A DNA stretch of 64,000 nucleotides from Streptomyces sp. NBC_00459 (GCF_036013955.1 NZ_CP107903.1:1612001-1676000), one strand, 5' to 3'; shown: positions 1 through 10,422, numbered from the stretch's first letter. Notes: a model not told the origin generated them from the sequence alone. A program made the numbers and translations.

Positions 1-1652
1 ACCTCGCCGACCTGGACGACGCCCTTGTGGACGTACACGCCGGGCACCGGCTTCTGGCAGTCGCGGATCTCGATGACGGCACCGGTGTCGATCCTGATCC
101 GGCCGGTGTCACCGATCTGGCCGCCGCCCTCGGCGTAGAACGGGGTGCGGTCGAGGACGATCTCGACCTCGTCGCCCTCGGTGGCGGCCGGGGAGGAGAC
201 ACCGTCGACGAGGATGCCGACGACCGTCGACTCGCCCTCGGTGCGGTCGTACCCGACGAACTCGGTCTCACCGGCGGCGTCGGCGATCTCACGGTAGGCG
301 CCCATGTCGGCGTGCCCGGTCTTCTTGGCCTTGGCGTCGGCCTTGGCGCGGTCCCGCTGCTCCTTCATCAGGCGCCGGAAGCCGTCCTCGTCCACGGAAA
401 GGCCCTGTTCGGCGGCCATTTCGAGGGTGAGGTCGATCGGGAAGCCCCAGGTGTCGTGGAGCAGGAAGGCCTTGTCGCCCGAGAGGACCTGGCCGCCGGC
501 GGCCTTGGTCTCCGTGACGGCGGTGTCGAGGATGTTGGTGCCGCCCTTGAGGGCCTTGAGGAAGGCGGCCTCCTCGGCGAGGGCCACGGTCTCGATGCGC
601 TTGCGGTCGGTGATGAGCTCCGGGTACTGCTGGCCCATCGTCTTGATGACGACGTCGACGAGGTCGGCGACGACCGGCCCGGAGGCGCCCATCAGGCGCA
701 TGTTGCGGATGGCGCGTCGCATGATGCGGCGCAGCACGTAGCCGCGCCCCTCGTTGCCGGGCGTGACACCGTCACCGATGAGCATGACGGACGTACGGAT
801 GTGGTCGGCCACCACGCGCATGGAGACGTCGGTGTCGTGCTTCTCGCCGTAGCGCACACCGGTCAGCTCGGTGGCCTTGTCCATGACGACGCGCAGGGTG
901 TCGGTCTCGTACATGTTCTGCACGCCCTGCAGGATCATGGCGAGTCGTTCGAGGCCGAGACCGGTGTCGATGTTCTGCGACGGCAGGTCGCCGAGGATCG
1001 GGAAGTCCTCCTTGCCGTCGCCGGCCCCGCGCTCGTACTGCATGAAGACCAGGTTCCAGATCTCCACGTACCGCTCGTCGTTGACGGCCGGGCCGCCCTC
1101 GACACCGAACTCGGGGCCGCGGTCGTAGTTGATCTCGGAGCAGGGTCCGCACGGGCCCGGGACGCCCATGGACCAGAAGTTGTCCTTCTTGCCCAGGCGC
1201 TGGATGCGCTCGGCCGGTACGCCGATCTGCTCGCGCCAGATCTGCTCGGCCTCGTCGTCGTCGAGGTAGACGGTGATCCAGAGCTTCTCGGGCTCAAGGC
1301 CGTAGCCACCGTCCGCGACGGAGTTGGTGAGCAGGTCCCAGGCGTACTTGATGGCTCCTTCCTTGAAGTAGTCCCCGAAGGAGAAGTTGCCGCACATCTG
1401 GAAGAACGTGCCGTGCCGGGTGGTCTTGCCGACCTCTTCGATGTCGGGTGTACGCACGCACTTCTGCACGCTGGTGGCGCGCGGGGCGGGCGGCTTCGTC
1501 TCACCGAGGAAGTACGGCTTGAAGGGGACCATGCCCGCGTTGACCAGGAGAAGAGTCGGGTCGTCCGCGATGAGCGACGCCGAAGGGACAACGGTGTGAC
1601 CGCGCTCCTCGAAGAAGCTCAGCCAGCGGCGACGAATTTCAGCCGACTCCAT
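1..1652 (-). CDS. alaS: Alanyl-tRNA synthetase, N-terminal 550 residues (runs off left edge)
   Basis: Charges tRNA-Ala in the cytoplasm. Only the first 550 codons are inside the window; the family is about 890 residues long. The protein opens [20 protein letters not shown], passes through the class II catalytic core ([12 protein letters not shown] near residue 40, [13 protein letters not shown] near residue 230) and reaches the editing-domain signature [15 protein letters not shown] near residue 500. These are AlaRS-specific. The ATG shares its A with the TGA of the upstream small membrane gene (TGATG), so translation is probably coupled. The missing part is the C-terminal editing and C-Ala regions. 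No T-box-like leader is possible here because the start lies inside an operon. Confidence 0.97.
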   Translation of the reverse strand, partial: MESAEIRRRWLSFFEERGHTVVPSASLIADDPTLLLVNAGMVPFKPYFLGETKPPAPRATSVQKCVRTPDIEEVGKTTRHGTFFQMCGNFSFGDYFKEGAIKYAWDLLTNSVADGGYGLEPEKLWITVYLDDDEAEQIWREQIGVPAERIQRLGKKDNFWSMGVPGPCGPCSEINYDRGPEFGVEGGPAVNDERYVEIWNLVFMQYERGAGDGKEDFPILGDLPSQNIDTGLGLERLAMILQGVQNMYETDTLRVVMDKATELTGVRYGEKHDTDVSMRVVADHIRTSVMLIGDGVTPGNEGRGYVLRRIMRRAIRNMRLMGASGPVVADLVDVVIKTMGQQYPELITDRKRIETVALAEEAAFLKALKGGTNILDTAVTETKAAGGQVLSGDKAFLLHDTWGFPIDLTLEMAAEQGLSVDEDGFRRLMKEQRDRAKADAKAKKTGHADMGAYREIADAAGETEFVGYDRTEGESTVVGILVDGVSSPAATEGDEVEIVLDRTPFYAEGGGQIGDTGRIRIDTGAVIEIRDCQKPVPGVYVHKGVVQVGE

Positions 1653-2011
1653 CAGTGGTCCTCATTCCGGTTGTACGAGCGCTTGTTGTCCAGCATCCCG
1701 TAGTGCTTCTCGTCGTGCTTCTGGTTTTCCGGCCCGCGGTCGAGGGCGGCGAGCCGCCGCTGCGCGGGCAGGCCGCGGCCCGGGGGTTCGGCGATCCCGA
1801 GGGCCTCGCCCAGCTCGGCCTCGCGCTGGAGCATCCCGGCCCGTACGTCGAGGGCGAAGTCCTTGACCCGGTGCCCGGCCTCGATCGCCTTGTTGGCGGC
1901 CTGCGCGGCGAGATGCTCGGGGGTCAGCTGGCGGATCTTGCGGTTGACCTTGGTCGTGGCCCACACACCGGCCGCGGCGCCCGCGGTGAACCAGAACGTA
2001 CGGCGGAACAT
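1652..2011 (-). CDS. Small membrane protein, DUF6167-like, coupled to alaS
   Basis: A 119-residue protein of unknown function. It begins [20 protein letters not shown], giving one hydrophobic N-terminal segment (about residues 5-20), followed by a charged, largely helical cytoplasmic part ([22 protein letters not shown]). I recognise the pattern as the DUF6167 family found upstream of alaS in streptomycetes. Its stop codon overlaps the alaS start by one base and its own start lies 8 bases after the preceding DUF948 gene, so the three genes form one operon. A longer in-frame start exists upstream but would run through the DUF948 gene. Confidence 0.8.
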   Translation of the reverse strand: MFRRTFWFTAGAAAGVWATTKVNRKIRQLTPEHLAAQAANKAIEAGHRVKDFALDVRAGMLQREAELGEALGIAEPPGRGLPAQRRLAALDRGPENQKHDEKHYGMLDNKRSYNRNEDH

Positions 2012-2019
2012 GGTGGGGT

Positions 2020-2466
2020 TCAGCCCTTCTGCCTGCGGCGCTTTTGGCCCTTCGGGGCCGGTACGGTGCGGCCGACGATGACGGTGCGCCGGGCCCGCTG
2101 CGGCTCGGGCGCCTCGTCGGCCCTGGTACGGCTCATCGCCTGGCGTACGCCGTAGCCGAACGCGGCAACCTTGACGAGGGGGCCGCCGAAGGTGGAGGCG
2201 ACGGTGGTGGACAGCGCCGACGCGTTGGAGGTGACCTCCTGGACGTCGGTGGCGATGGCGTCGACCCGGTCGATCTGCGTCTGTGCGGAGCGCACGGCCT
2301 GGGAGGCGTCGGCCAGCAGCGGCACCGCCTGATCCGTCACCTCCGCGACCAGCTTGGTGGTCGCCCTGAGCGTCTGGGACAGCCTCACCAGCGCCACGGC
2401 GAGGAAGGAGACCAGGATCGCCCAGAACACGGCCACCAGGATCCCGGCAACCTCTCCACCGGTCAC
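2020..2466 (-). CDS. DUF948-domain membrane protein
   Basis: A 148-residue protein starting at GTG (MTGGEVAGILVAVFWAILVSF). One N-terminal transmembrane helix (about residues 5-27) is followed by an amphipathic helix rich in hydrophobic heptads and ending in a basic tail (GQKRRRQKG). This is the DUF948 layout; the family has no known reaction. It is the first gene of the DUF948, DUF6167, alaS operon, separated from rpsD by about 250 bases that carry a candidate rpsD terminator. Membrane location and coiled-coil character are inferred from composition. Confidence 0.85.
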   Translation of the reverse strand: MTGGEVAGILVAVFWAILVSFLAVALVRLSQTLRATTKLVAEVTDQAVPLLADASQAVRSAQTQIDRVDAIATDVQEVTSNASALSTTVASTFGGPLVKVAAFGYGVRQAMSRTRADEAPEPQRARRTVIVGRTVPAPKGQKRRRQKG

Positions 2467-2635
2467 ACCGCACCGCTCTCTGTGCTCGTAGATCGACTGT
2501 GTTCTGGGGGTACTTCACTCGGGTTGTGAAAACTTCGAAAGTCGCCCCGACCCTATCGCGCCGGAGGTGGCTCTCCGTACCCGGACGGGGGCTGCCGGGA
2601 CGGCGGTTGCACGAGGGCGAGGTCGTACGCGAAAG

Positions 2636-2678
2636 CCCGCCGATCCCCCGCCGGTGAGGGCGGGGAAACGACGGGCCA
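2636..2678 (-). terminator. Candidate rpsD terminator
   Basis: Arms CCCCGCC at 2646-2652 and GGCGGGG at 2659-2665 pair around a six-base loop, flanked by a further short GCCCG/CGGGC pair. It lies downstream of rpsD on the minus strand. There is no T-run, as is usual in streptomycetes. Confidence 0.5.
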
Positions 2679-2718
2679 AAGCGTTAAGCCGGTGATGCCT
2701 GGTGCTGCGACCGCTGGA

Positions 2719-3333
2719 TCAGCGGGCGTAGTACTCGACGACGAGCTGCTCGTCGCAGATCACCGGGATCTCCTTGCGGTTCGGCTCGCGGTCCAGGCGG
2801 AACGCCAGGGCGCCGAGGTTCACCTGCAGGTAGCGCGGGGTCTCGCCGTCGGGGGCGAAGCCACCGGCGCGGGAGACCTCGAACAGCGTCTTGCTGCGGC
2901 TGCGCTCGCGGACCATCACGACGTCGTCGGGACGGACACGGAACGACGGCTTGTCGACCTTCTGACCGTTGACCTCGATGTGGCCGTGGACGACCATCTG
3001 GCGGGCCTGGTAGATCGTGCGGGCGATGCCCGAACGCAGAACCAGGGCGTCGAGACGACGCTCCAGCTCGATGACCAGGGCCTCACCGGTCTTGCCCTGC
3101 GTCTTGGCGGCACGCTCGTAGGCGCGGACGAGCTGACGCTCGGACACGTCGTACTGCGCGCGCAGACGCTGCTTCTCCAGCAGACGGACCTTGTAGTCCG
3201 AGTTCTGCTTGCGGCCACGACCGTGCTCACCCGGCGGGTAGGGACGGGCCTCGAAGTACTTGACGGCCTTCGGGGTCAGCGCGATGCCGAGGGCACGCGA
3301 CTTCTTGACCTTGGGGCGGGGCTGGTTAGCCAC
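2719..3333 (-). CDS. rpsD: 30S ribosomal protein S4
   Basis: Primary 16S rRNA-binding protein that nucleates assembly of the 30S body. The 204-residue product ([20 protein letters not shown]) has the S4 N-terminal domain and the S4 RNA-binding fold around residues 95-155 ([20 protein letters not shown]). The N-terminal zinc-binding cysteines of some S4 proteins are absent, so this is the cysteine-free type. The start is GTG, preceded by a purine-rich ribosome binding site (GGAAAAGGAAAAGAA). It is monocistronic, away from the main ribosomal operons, as is usual for streptomycete rpsD. Confidence 0.97.
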   Translation of the reverse strand: MANQPRPKVKKSRALGIALTPKAVKYFEARPYPPGEHGRGRKQNSDYKVRLLEKQRLRAQYDVSERQLVRAYERAAKTQGKTGEALVIELERRLDALVLRSGIARTIYQARQMVVHGHIEVNGQKVDKPSFRVRPDDVVMVRERSRSKTLFEVSRAGGFAPDGETPRYLQVNLGALAFRLDREPNRKEIPVICDEQLVVEYYAR

Positions 3334-3632
3334 TTCTTTTCCTTTTCCTTTTCGGCTGCCTCAGGGTTACGGGAGGTCGCATCCGCAGCCGGGGATTCCC
3401 GGCAGGTCCACGAGGGACTCGCCAGGCAGCCGTTCCCCTGTGCTGGGCACATACGTGCAGCACACGAACGGCCCACCGACCGTTCCCGGAAGCCGGGTGG
3501 TGGTGGGCTGCCCGCGACACCTACGAAGGTGCGCGACGCTCCTGGATCAGAAGATCCGGCTGATCGTCCCGCCTGAGGCGCCGACCGAAGCCGGACACGG
3601 GACGCAGCACTGCGCAGGATTCTACAGCGTGC
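3334..3632 (-). promoter_or_regulatory. rpsD upstream leader region
   Basis: These 299 bases lie between the rarA stop and the rpsD start and must carry the rpsD promoter if it is transcribed alone. I see a small hairpin (GCCGGG/CCCGGC type) about 80 bases before the start and no convincing open frame. S4 is autoregulated through its leader in other bacteria; whether this leader acts so cannot be told from the sequence. Confidence 0.35.
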
Positions 3633-4988
3633 TCAGGACCTCTTACGACCAAGGTGTTTCCTGGTCCACTCGACCGCGTCCGCGTACCTGGCCTCGGCGC
3701 CATGCCGGGTCGGTTCGTAGTACCGCCGGTCCTTCAGCTCTTCCGGGGCGTACTGCTGCTCGGCGATTCCTTCCGGCAGGTCGTGCGGGTACACGTAGCC
3801 CTGCGCGTGGCCGAGCTTGGCGGCGCCCTTGTAGTGCCCGTCGCGCAGGTGCATCGGCACGGGTCCCGCATGGCCCTTTCTTACGTCCTCCATGGCGGCG
3901 CCGATCGCCGTCGTCGCGGCGTTGGACTTGGGGGCCAGGGCGAGGGCGATGGTGACGTGGCTGAGGGTGAGGGCGGCCTCCGGGAAGCCGATCATGGCGA
4001 CGGCCTGCGCGGCGGCGACGGCTATCGGCAGGGCGTTCGGATCGGCGAGGCCGATGTCCTCGCTGGCGGAGATCATCAGGCGGCGGGCGATGAAGCGGGG
4101 GTCCTCGCCCGCTTCGATCATGCGGGCGAGGTAGTGCAGGGCCGCATCGACGTCGGAGCCCCGGATGGACTTGATGAGGGCGCTGGCCACGTCGTAGTGC
4201 TGGTCGCCGTCACGGTCGTACTTCACGGCCGCCCGGTCGACGGTCTCCTCCAGGGTCTGGAGGGTGATGTCCGCGTCGCCCTTGTCGAGCGCGGCTCCGG
4301 CGGCGGCCTCCAGGGCGGTCAGGGCCCGGCGGGCGTCTCCGCCGGCGATCCGCAGCAGGTGCTTCTCGGCGTCGTCGGGCAGCGTGACGGCGCTCTTGAG
4401 TCCACGCTCGTCGGCGACCGCGCGGCGCAGCAGGGCACGCAGGTCGTCGTCGGTGAGGGGTTCGAGGGTGAGGAGGAGGGAGCGGGAGAGAAGGGGCGAG
4501 ATGACGGAGAAGTACGGGTTCTCGGTGGTCGCCGCGATCAGGGTCACCCAGCGGTTCTCGACGGCGGGGAGCAGGGAGTCCTGCTGGGCCTTGCTGAAGC
4601 GGTGGATCTCGTCGAGGAAGAGGACGGTCTCCTTGCCGAAGCCACCGGTGGCGCGGCGGGCCCCGTCGATGACCGCGCGCACCTCCTTGACCCCCGCGGT
4701 GATCGCCGACAGCTCCACGAAGCGCTTGTCGGTGGCCTTCGACACGACGTACGCAAGAGTGGTCTTGCCGGTGCCGGGCGGGCCCCAGAGGATCACTGAC
4801 GACGGCCCGGCCGGCCCGCCCTCGCTCTCTCCGACGAGTCTGCGCAGCGGCGAGCCCGGTTTCAGCAGATGCTGCTGGCCCACGACCTCGTCGAGGACGC
4901 GCGGGCGCATCCGCACGGCCAGGGGGCTTCCGGAAGGGTCCTTCTCCTGGCGTGCTTCTGCTGCGGCGGTGAAAAGGTCGGGCTCCAC
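3633..4988 (-). CDS. rarA: Replication-associated recombination protein A (AAA+ ATPase)
   Basis: A MgsA/RarA/WRNIP1-family clamp-loader-like ATPase that acts at stalled replication forks. The 451-residue protein starts at GTG ([17 protein letters not shown]). Walker A is GPPGTGKT at residues 69-76, and Walker B is LFLDEIHRF at 123-131, with the sensor-1 stretch AATTENPYF shortly after. The C-terminal half has the RarA-type helical region ([14 protein letters not shown]). Length matches the family. It follows the VKOR gene by 43 bases on the same strand and may be co-transcribed with it. The rarA, rpsD, alaS order is conserved in related genomes. Confidence 0.93.
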   Translation of the reverse strand: MEPDLFTAAAEARQEKDPSGSPLAVRMRPRVLDEVVGQQHLLKPGSPLRRLVGESEGGPAGPSSVILWGPPGTGKTTLAYVVSKATDKRFVELSAITAGVKEVRAVIDGARRATGGFGKETVLFLDEIHRFSKAQQDSLLPAVENRWVTLIAATTENPYFSVISPLLSRSLLLTLEPLTDDDLRALLRRAVADERGLKSAVTLPDDAEKHLLRIAGGDARRALTALEAAAGAALDKGDADITLQTLEETVDRAAVKYDRDGDQHYDVASALIKSIRGSDVDAALHYLARMIEAGEDPRFIARRLMISASEDIGLADPNALPIAVAAAQAVAMIGFPEAALTLSHVTIALALAPKSNAATTAIGAAMEDVRKGHAGPVPMHLRDGHYKGAAKLGHAQGYVYPHDLPEGIAEQQYAPEELKDRRYYEPTRHGAEARYADAVEWTRKHLGRKRS

Positions 4989-5031
4989 GGCAAAACCCTA
5001 TGTCACGCCACTGACAGTGGGACCGGCGCTG

Positions 5032-5691
5032 TCAGCTGGTCCAGAACTCCCACCAGCGGGTCAGGATCAGCATCCCGATGATGCCGATGTGCAGGACCGG
5101 CACGACCCAGGTGAACTCGCCGAAGAAGCTCCTGAGCCAGTTCGGCGCGGGGATGAAGCCGTTCCTGACGTTGAACGAGGTCACGTACCAGAACATGATG
5201 ATCGTCGCGACCCAGGCCAGGGAGCACCACAGGCACAGCGCGTTGATCCGGTACAGGGACTGGAACTGCAGCCAGGTGCAGAATCCGACGCCGAAGAGGG
5301 TGCCGGCGTTGAAGGTGAGCCAGTACCAGCGCGGGAAGCGGGCCCGGCCCAGGAGGCTCATGCCGACGCAGATGACGATGCCGTAGGCGACGAGGCCGAG
5401 CATCGGGTTCGGGAACCCGAAGGCGGCGGCCTGCTTGCTCTCCATCACGCTGCCGCAGGACACCACGGGGTTGAGGCTGCAGCCGGGTGTGAACGTCGTA
5501 CCCGCGACCTTGGCTTCCAGCAGCTTGAACTTGTCGATCGTGATGACCCACGCCGCCAGCAGACCGGCCGCGCCGGTGAGCAACAGCATCACGGCGAACG
5601 CACGGCTGCCGCCCACGGAGCGCGAGGCCTCGGTGGGGGGCTCGGGCCGCTCGGTGGAGACGCCGTCCTTCATCACTGTCGTCTTGGTCAT
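5032..5691 (-). CDS. Vitamin K epoxide reductase (VKOR) family membrane protein
   Basis: Reoxidises periplasmic-type thiol oxidases by passing electrons to quinone. The 219-residue protein has four or five membrane spans, the redox motif CLWC at residues 153-156 at the start of a helix, and the second cysteine pair C71 and C79 in the loop before it. These are the four conserved VKOR cysteines. ATG at 5691 is chosen; a GTG one codon earlier is equally possible. A DsbA-like protein is encoded at 50738-51280 and is a plausible partner class, though not a neighbour. A clean palindrome lies about 65 bases upstream (5757-5776). Confidence 0.92.
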   Translation of the reverse strand: MTKTTVMKDGVSTERPEPPTEASRSVGGSRAFAVMLLLTGAAGLLAAWVITIDKFKLLEAKVAGTTFTPGCSLNPVVSCGSVMESKQAAAFGFPNPMLGLVAYGIVICVGMSLLGRARFPRWYWLTFNAGTLFGVGFCTWLQFQSLYRINALCLWCSLAWVATIIMFWYVTSFNVRNGFIPAPNWLRSFFGEFTWVVPVLHIGIIGMLILTRWWEFWTS

Positions 5692-5756
5692 CACGCCGTT
5701 CCGTTGCTTCGAGAGGGGGGCTGGCGGGCACGGTCATTGTGCCGCACGCGGGCGCG

Positions 5757-5776
5757 TGTCCACCGTTCGGTGGACA
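5757..5776. promoter_or_regulatory. Perfect palindrome upstream of the VKOR gene
   Basis: Arms TGTCCACC and GGTGGACA separated by GTTC give a perfect 8-bp inverted repeat. On the minus strand it sits 65-85 bases before the VKOR start. It overlaps a possible -35 (TGGACA) with a CACAAT-like -10 about 15 bases on. The position suits an operator, but a hairpin role cannot be excluded. Confidence 0.5.
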
Positions 5777-5880
5777 TAAGGAGGCACTCCCGCACCGGAA
5801 CCACCCGCCAGGACGAACCGACGTCGCCCGGGTTGACGCCACTCGAACCGACCTGCTTTTCCCCCCCGCCCACACCCGTT

Positions 5881-5979
5881 CCCGTCCTCAAACGCCGGAC
5901 GGGCTGGCCAGTCAGCCCGTCCGGCGTTTGAGGACGGGCGCGTTCAGCGCGAAGGAGGGTCTGGGGGCGCAGCCCCCAG
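5881..5979. repeat. Streptomyces dispersed palindrome, copy A (26-bp perfect stem), likely hisS terminator
   Basis: Arms 5881-5906 and 5913-5938 are exact inverted copies of the CAAACGCCGGACGGGCTG element around a six-base loop. A second hairpin (CTGGGGGC/GCCCCCAG, 5961-5979) follows. Beyond it, 5980-6015 is the reverse complement of the C-rich module seen at 56213-56246. The 338 bases between hisS and the VKOR gene hold these repeats and the palindrome at 5757, and no gene. The perfect stem should terminate hisS transcription. Confidence 0.85.
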
Positions 5980-6032
5980 GAACGGGATGGGGCGGGTAGG
6001 GGCGGCGGGGGCGAAACAAACCCCCAGCCACC

Positions 6033-7295
6033 TCAGCCGAGCCTCGACTCCAGTTCCGCCACGATCTCGTTCACGCCGACCGCCGTCTGCTCCCCGGACT
6101 CCATGTCCTTCAGCTGGACCACACCCTCCGCGAGGTCCCGCTCACCGGCGACGATCGTGTACCGCGCCCCACTCCGGTTCGCGTTCTTCATCGCCCCCTT
6201 CAAGCCCTTCGCCCCGTACGAGAAGTCCGCCGCGACCCCCACCCTGCGCAGCTCCGTGACCTTCGCGAACAGCACCCGGCGAGCCTCCTCCCCCAGCGGC
6301 ACCGCGAACACGCTTGTCGCGGACGGGAGTTCGAGCTCGACGCCCTCCGCCTCAAGCGCCAGCACCGTACGGTCGACGCCGAGCGCCCAGCCCACCGACG
6401 GCAGCGCGGGACCGCCGAGCATCTCGGACAGGCCGTCGTAGCGACCGCCGCCGCCCACCGCGGACTGCGAGCCGAGTCCGTCGTGGACGAACTCGAAGGT
6501 CGTACGGGTGTAGTAGTCGAGGCCGCGGACCAGCTTCGGGTCGTCCTCGAAGGCGACGCCCGCCTCGGTGATCAGCTCGCGGACCTCCTCGTGGTACGCC
6601 TTGCAGGCGTCGCAGAGGTAGTCCCGCAGAAGCGGCGCCCCCACCAGCTGCTTCTGGACGTCGTCCCGCTTGTCGTCCAGTACCCGCAGCGGGTTGATGT
6701 CGGCCCGGCGCAGCGTCTCCTCGTCCAGGTCGAGGCCCCGGAGGAAGTCCTGCAGTGCGGCCCGGTAGACCGGACGGCACTCCTTGTCGCCCAGCGAGTT
6801 CAGCAGGATGCGGAAGTTCCGCAGGCCCAGCGTCCGGTACGCCTGGTCCGCCAGGATGATCAGCTCGGCGTCGAGCGCCGGGTCCTCCGCGCCGATCGCC
6901 TCCGCGCCCACCTGCGAGAAGTGGCGGTAGCGGCCCTTCTGGGGGCGCTCGTAGCGGTAGTACGAGCCCGAGTACCAGAGCTTGACGGGGAGGTTGCCCA
7001 GCTTGTGGAGGTTGGCCTCCAGGGCCGCGCGCAGGACCGACGCCGTGCCCTCGGGGCGCAGGGCCAGCCTGTCGCCGCCCTTGGTCTCGAAGGCGTACAT
7101 CTCCTTCGTCACGATGTCCGTCGACTCACCGACGCCCCGGGCGAACAACTCGACGTTCTCGAAGCCGGGCGTCTCGATGTAGCCGTAGCCGGAGTTGCGC
7201 AGCGGGGCCGCGATGGCTTCCCGTACCGCCAGGAACTTCGCGCTCTCCGGCGGGATCAGGTCGTACGTGCCCTTGGGGGCCTTGAAGGTGCTCAC
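6033..7295 (-). CDS. hisS: Histidyl-tRNA synthetase
   Basis: Charges tRNA-His. The 420-residue product ([20 protein letters not shown]) has class II motif 2 ([20 protein letters not shown]), the HisA signature [15 protein letters not shown], and the anticodon-binding domain after about residue 320. The GTG at 7295 gives the usual length; longer in-frame reading would extend into the upstream hydrolase gene, whose stop is 13 bases away. The gene follows the metallo-hydrolase in a two-gene operon. Confidence 0.97.
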   Translation of the reverse strand: MSTFKAPKGTYDLIPPESAKFLAVREAIAAPLRNSGYGYIETPGFENVELFARGVGESTDIVTKEMYAFETKGGDRLALRPEGTASVLRAALEANLHKLGNLPVKLWYSGSYYRYERPQKGRYRHFSQVGAEAIGAEDPALDAELIILADQAYRTLGLRNFRILLNSLGDKECRPVYRAALQDFLRGLDLDEETLRRADINPLRVLDDKRDDVQKQLVGAPLLRDYLCDACKAYHEEVRELITEAGVAFEDDPKLVRGLDYYTRTTFEFVHDGLGSQSAVGGGGRYDGLSEMLGGPALPSVGWALGVDRTVLALEAEGVELELPSATSVFAVPLGEEARRVLFAKVTELRRVGVAADFSYGAKGLKGAMKNANRSGARYTIVAGERDLAEGVVQLKDMESGEQTAVGVNEIVAELESRLG

Positions 7296-7308
7296 GGGAG
7301 GTCTCTCG

Positions 7309-8031
7309 TCACATTCCTCGTCGGTGAGGGGGGTTCGATCCCTCGCCGCGATCTTGAAGGCCGGCCGCCACCTGCCGCAGATACGGGTTGGTGGCGCGCT
7401 CCTGGCCGATGGTCGTCTGGGCGCCGTGGCCGGACAGCACCACGGTCGAGTCGTCGAGCGGCAGGCACACGCGGGCCAGCGAGTCGAGCATCTCGGCCAT
7501 GTCACCGCCGGGCAGGTCGGTGCGTCCGATGGAGCCGGCGAAGAGCAGGTCGCCCGAGAAGAACACGGACGGGATGTCCGTGTTCTCCGGCATCCTGAAC
7601 GTCACCGACCCCTTGGTATGGCCCGGCGCGTGCGCCACGCTCAGCTCCAGTCCCGCCAGTTCCAGCCGCGCGCCGTCCGTGAGCTCCTTGACGTCGTCCG
7701 GTTCCCCGATGGTCAGCTCGCCCAGCAGCGGCATGCCGATGGAACGACCGAGCGCCTTCTCGGGGTCGCTCATCATGTAGCGGTCGTCGGGGTGGATCCA
7801 CGCCGGGACACCGTGCGCGCCGCACACCGGCACGACCGAGGCCACATGGTCGAGGTGACCATGGGTGAGGACGACCGCGACGGGCTTGAGCCGATGCTTC
7901 TTCAGCGTCTCCTCGACTCCCTCGGTGGCCTGATGGCCCGGGTCGATGATCACGCACTCCTCGCCGGCGGCGGGGGCGACGAGATAACAGTTCGTCCCCC
8001 AGGCACCGGCCGGGAACCCGGCAATGAGCAC
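7309..8031 (-). CDS. Metallo-beta-lactamase fold hydrolase (glyoxalase II-like)
   Basis: A 240-residue hydrolase with the metal-binding motif THGHLDH (H57, H59, D61, H62), followed by the later ligands in HAPGHTKGS and FSGDLLF. These are typical of the small glyoxalase II/YcbL branch, which hydrolyses thioesters; the true substrate is unknown. GTG at 8031 is preceded by AAGGA at good spacing ([18 protein letters not shown]). It is directly upstream of hisS, 13 bases apart, and divergent from the cyclophilin gene. Confidence 0.88.
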   Translation of the reverse strand: MLIAGFPAGAWGTNCYLVAPAAGEECVIIDPGHQATEGVEETLKKHRLKPVAVVLTHGHLDHVASVVPVCGAHGVPAWIHPDDRYMMSDPEKALGRSIGMPLLGELTIGEPDDVKELTDGARLELAGLELSVAHAPGHTKGSVTFRMPENTDIPSVFFSGDLLFAGSIGRTDLPGGDMAEMLDSLARVCLPLDDSTVVLSGHGAQTTIGQERATNPYLRQVAAGLQDRGEGSNPPHRRGM

Positions 8032-8208
8032 GATCGTCCTTCGATTTGTCACGTACGTGGTCGTACGGGGCGGTGGCAGTGCCCCAGAGCCTACCGGCGC
8101 TGCCGTTTCCTCAGCGAACCCATATACGGTACGGGGCACACGCAGGCGATCGGCACACAAGACGCAAGCGTCCCAGTGGACGTACGAGACGCATGAGGAG
8201 AGAACCCG

Positions 8209-9027
8209 GTGGTCACCCAGGAGCAGCGGCGGCGTCAGCTCGCCCGGGAGAAGTTCTTGCGGCAGCAGCAGCGGCGTACGGCCGCGCGGCGCAAGGCGAA
8301 CGTGCGCAACTCGGTGATCGGGTCGGTCCTCGGCGTGATCCTCGTGGGCAGTGTGGTGTCGTACGCGACCGGGGTCTTCAAGAACGACGACAGCAAGGCG
8401 AACGCGAGCGCGGAGGTCACCCCGAGCGCATCGCCCAGCAAGGCCCCGGACCCCTGCGAGAAGCCGGCCGCGGGGAAGGTGAAGTCGCTGAGCTGGAAGA
8501 AGGAGCCGGCGATGACCATCGACAAGTCGGCGAAGTACGAGATGAAGCTCGCCACGACCTGCGGCGACATCGACATCGCGCTGAAGACGTCCGCGGCCCC
8601 GCACACGGTGAACTCGTTCGACTTCCTGGCGAGCGAGGGCTACCTCGATCACACCAAGTGCCACCGCCTCACCACGAACGGCATCTACGTGCTGCAGTGC
8701 GGTGACCCGAAGGGCACCGGTATGGGCGGCCCCGGCTACACCATTCCGGACGAGAACCTGAAGGACAAATCCCTCAAGAACAACACCTACCCGGCGGGCA
8801 CGATCGCCATGGCCAACACCGGCCAGGCGCACACCGGCGGCAGCCAGTTCTTCCTGGTCTACCAGGACAGCCAGCTTCCGCCCAGCTACACACCGTTCGG
8901 CACGATTTCCGCGTCGGGCATGAAGGTGCTGAAGAAGATCGCCGCGGCCGGTGAGGCCACGGGACAGGGCGACGGCGCACCGAATGCGACCGTTGTGATC
9001 AACAAAGCGACCGTAACGAAATCCTGA
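8209..9027 (+). CDS. Membrane-anchored peptidyl-prolyl cis-trans isomerase (cyclophilin)
   Basis: Catalyses prolyl bond isomerisation outside the membrane. A basic, Arg/Gln-rich 30-residue N-terminus is followed by one membrane helix (about residues 33-57), a Ser/Ala/Pro linker and a cyclophilin domain (about 105-272) with TTCGDIDIALKTSAAPHTVNSF and the core GGSQFFLVYQD. A GTG start with GAGGAGA upstream is used (MVTQEQRRRQLAREKF). It is 135 bases upstream of the DUF349 gene on the same strand. The canonical catalytic Arg of the FHR motif is replaced by CHRLTTNG, still keeping His-Arg. Confidence 0.92.
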   Translation: MVTQEQRRRQLAREKFLRQQQRRTAARRKANVRNSVIGSVLGVILVGSVVSYATGVFKNDDSKANASAEVTPSASPSKAPDPCEKPAAGKVKSLSWKKEPAMTIDKSAKYEMKLATTCGDIDIALKTSAAPHTVNSFDFLASEGYLDHTKCHRLTTNGIYVLQCGDPKGTGMGGPGYTIPDENLKDKSLKNNTYPAGTIAMANTGQAHTGGSQFFLVYQDSQLPPSYTPFGTISASGMKVLKKIAAAGEATGQGDGAPNATVVINKATVTKS

Positions 9028-9161
9028 CCGCCAACTGCGAAACTTCGGTCGCGCGGGATGCGGACAGCATCCCTGCCGGTCGCCTATGTTGGCCGTGACG
9101 AAACTGTGGACGATGCCCGGGGGTGCAGAGCCCTCCGCAGGCATCATGTGGAGGAGGCGCT

Positions 9162-10391
9162 GTGAGCAGCGACCCGTGGGGCCGCGTCGACGAGACGGGG
9201 ACCGTGTACGTGCGTACTGCCGACGGTGAGCAGGTCGTCGGTTCCTGGCAGGCCGGCTCCCCCGAGGAGGCGTTGGCCTACTTCGAGCGCAAGTACGAGG
9301 GCCTGGTTGTCGAGATCGGCCTCCTCGAAAAGCGAGTCAAGACCACCGACCTGTCCGCGAAGGACGCCCAGGTGGCGATCGACCACATCCGCGAACAGGT
9401 GGACGCCCACCACGCGGTCGGTGATCTGGCCACGCTGAAGGTCCGGCTGGACAAGCTCGTCGAGACCGTCGAGACCCGCCGCGAGGAGCGCAAGCAGCAG
9501 CGGGCCAAGCAGTCCGACGAGGCACGGCACGCCAAGGAGGCGCTGGTCGTCGAGGCGGAGGAGCTGGCGCAGTCCGACCAGTGGCGGTCCGCCGGTGAGC
9601 GGCTGCGTGCGCTGGTGGACACCTGGAAGGGGCTGCCGCGGCTCGACCGGAAGTCGGACGACGAGCTGTGGCACCGCTTCTCGCACGCCCGCTCGGCGTT
9701 CTCCAAGCGCCGCAAGGCGCACTTCGCGTCCCTGGACGCGCAGCGCGAGGACGCCCGCAAGGCCAAGGAGAAGCTGGTCGCCGAGGCCGAGGCACTGTCG
9801 GCGTCGACCGACTGGGGTCCGACGGCGGCGCGCTACCGCGAGCTGATGACGGACTGGAAGGCCGCGGGCCGCGCCCAGCGCGAGCACGAGGACGACCTGT
9901 GGAACCGCTTCCGCGGCGCCCAGGACGTGTTCTTCGCGGCGCGCAGCTCGGTCTTCGCCGAGCGGGACGCGGAGCAGACCGAGAACCTCAAGCTCAAGGA
10001 GGAGCTGGCCGAGGAGGCCGAGAAGCTCCTGCCGATCACGGATCTCAAGGCGGCGCGAGCCACTTTCCGTTCGATCAACGAGCGCTGGGAGGCCATCGGC
10101 CATGTCCCGCGCGACGCGCGGCCGAAGGTCGAGGGCCGGATGCACACGGTCGAGCGGGCTCTTCAGGAGTCCGAGGAGACCGAGTGGCGCCGGACGAACC
10201 CGGAGGCACGCGCGCGTGCCGAGGGTCTGACCGGTCAGCTCCAGGCCGCCGTGGACAAGCTCGGGGGGCAGATCGAGGCCGCCAGGGCGCAGGGCAACAA
10301 CGCCAGGGCCGACAAGCTCCAGAAGGAGCTCGACGGCCGTCAGGCACTGCTGGACCAGGCGCTCAAGGGCCTGCAGGAGTTCGGCGGCTAG
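9162..10391 (+). CDS. DUF349-repeat coiled-coil protein
   Basis: A 409-residue, highly charged helical protein with several repeats of the DUF349 pattern (W..hF..A...F..+; for example DELWHRFSHARSAFSKRRKA and DDLWNRFRGAQDVFFAARSS). The function is unknown; the family is thought to bind nucleic acid or to act in envelope stress in other phyla, which I treat as weak. The GTG at 9162 is chosen because GGAGGAGG lies just before it; the upstream in-frame ATG-like start has no such site. The gene converges on rel, with a strong hairpin between them. Confidence 0.85.
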   Translation: MSSDPWGRVDETGTVYVRTADGEQVVGSWQAGSPEEALAYFERKYEGLVVEIGLLEKRVKTTDLSAKDAQVAIDHIREQVDAHHAVGDLATLKVRLDKLVETVETRREERKQQRAKQSDEARHAKEALVVEAEELAQSDQWRSAGERLRALVDTWKGLPRLDRKSDDELWHRFSHARSAFSKRRKAHFASLDAQREDARKAKEKLVAEAEALSASTDWGPTAARYRELMTDWKAAGRAQREHEDDLWNRFRGAQDVFFAARSSVFAERDAEQTENLKLKEELAEEAEKLLPITDLKAARATFRSINERWEAIGHVPRDARPKVEGRMHTVERALQESEETEWRRTNPEARARAEGLTGQLQAAVDKLGGQIEAARAQGNNARADKLQKELDGRQALLDQALKGLQEFGG

Positions 10392-10422
10392 GTTCTTTCG
10401 CCGGCTTTCCCGCACGCTGTTG

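Noticed and set aside
27..1703. A 558-codon open frame on the plus strand
   Set aside because: Antisense to alaS; His/Asp/Val/Leu-rich shadow composition.
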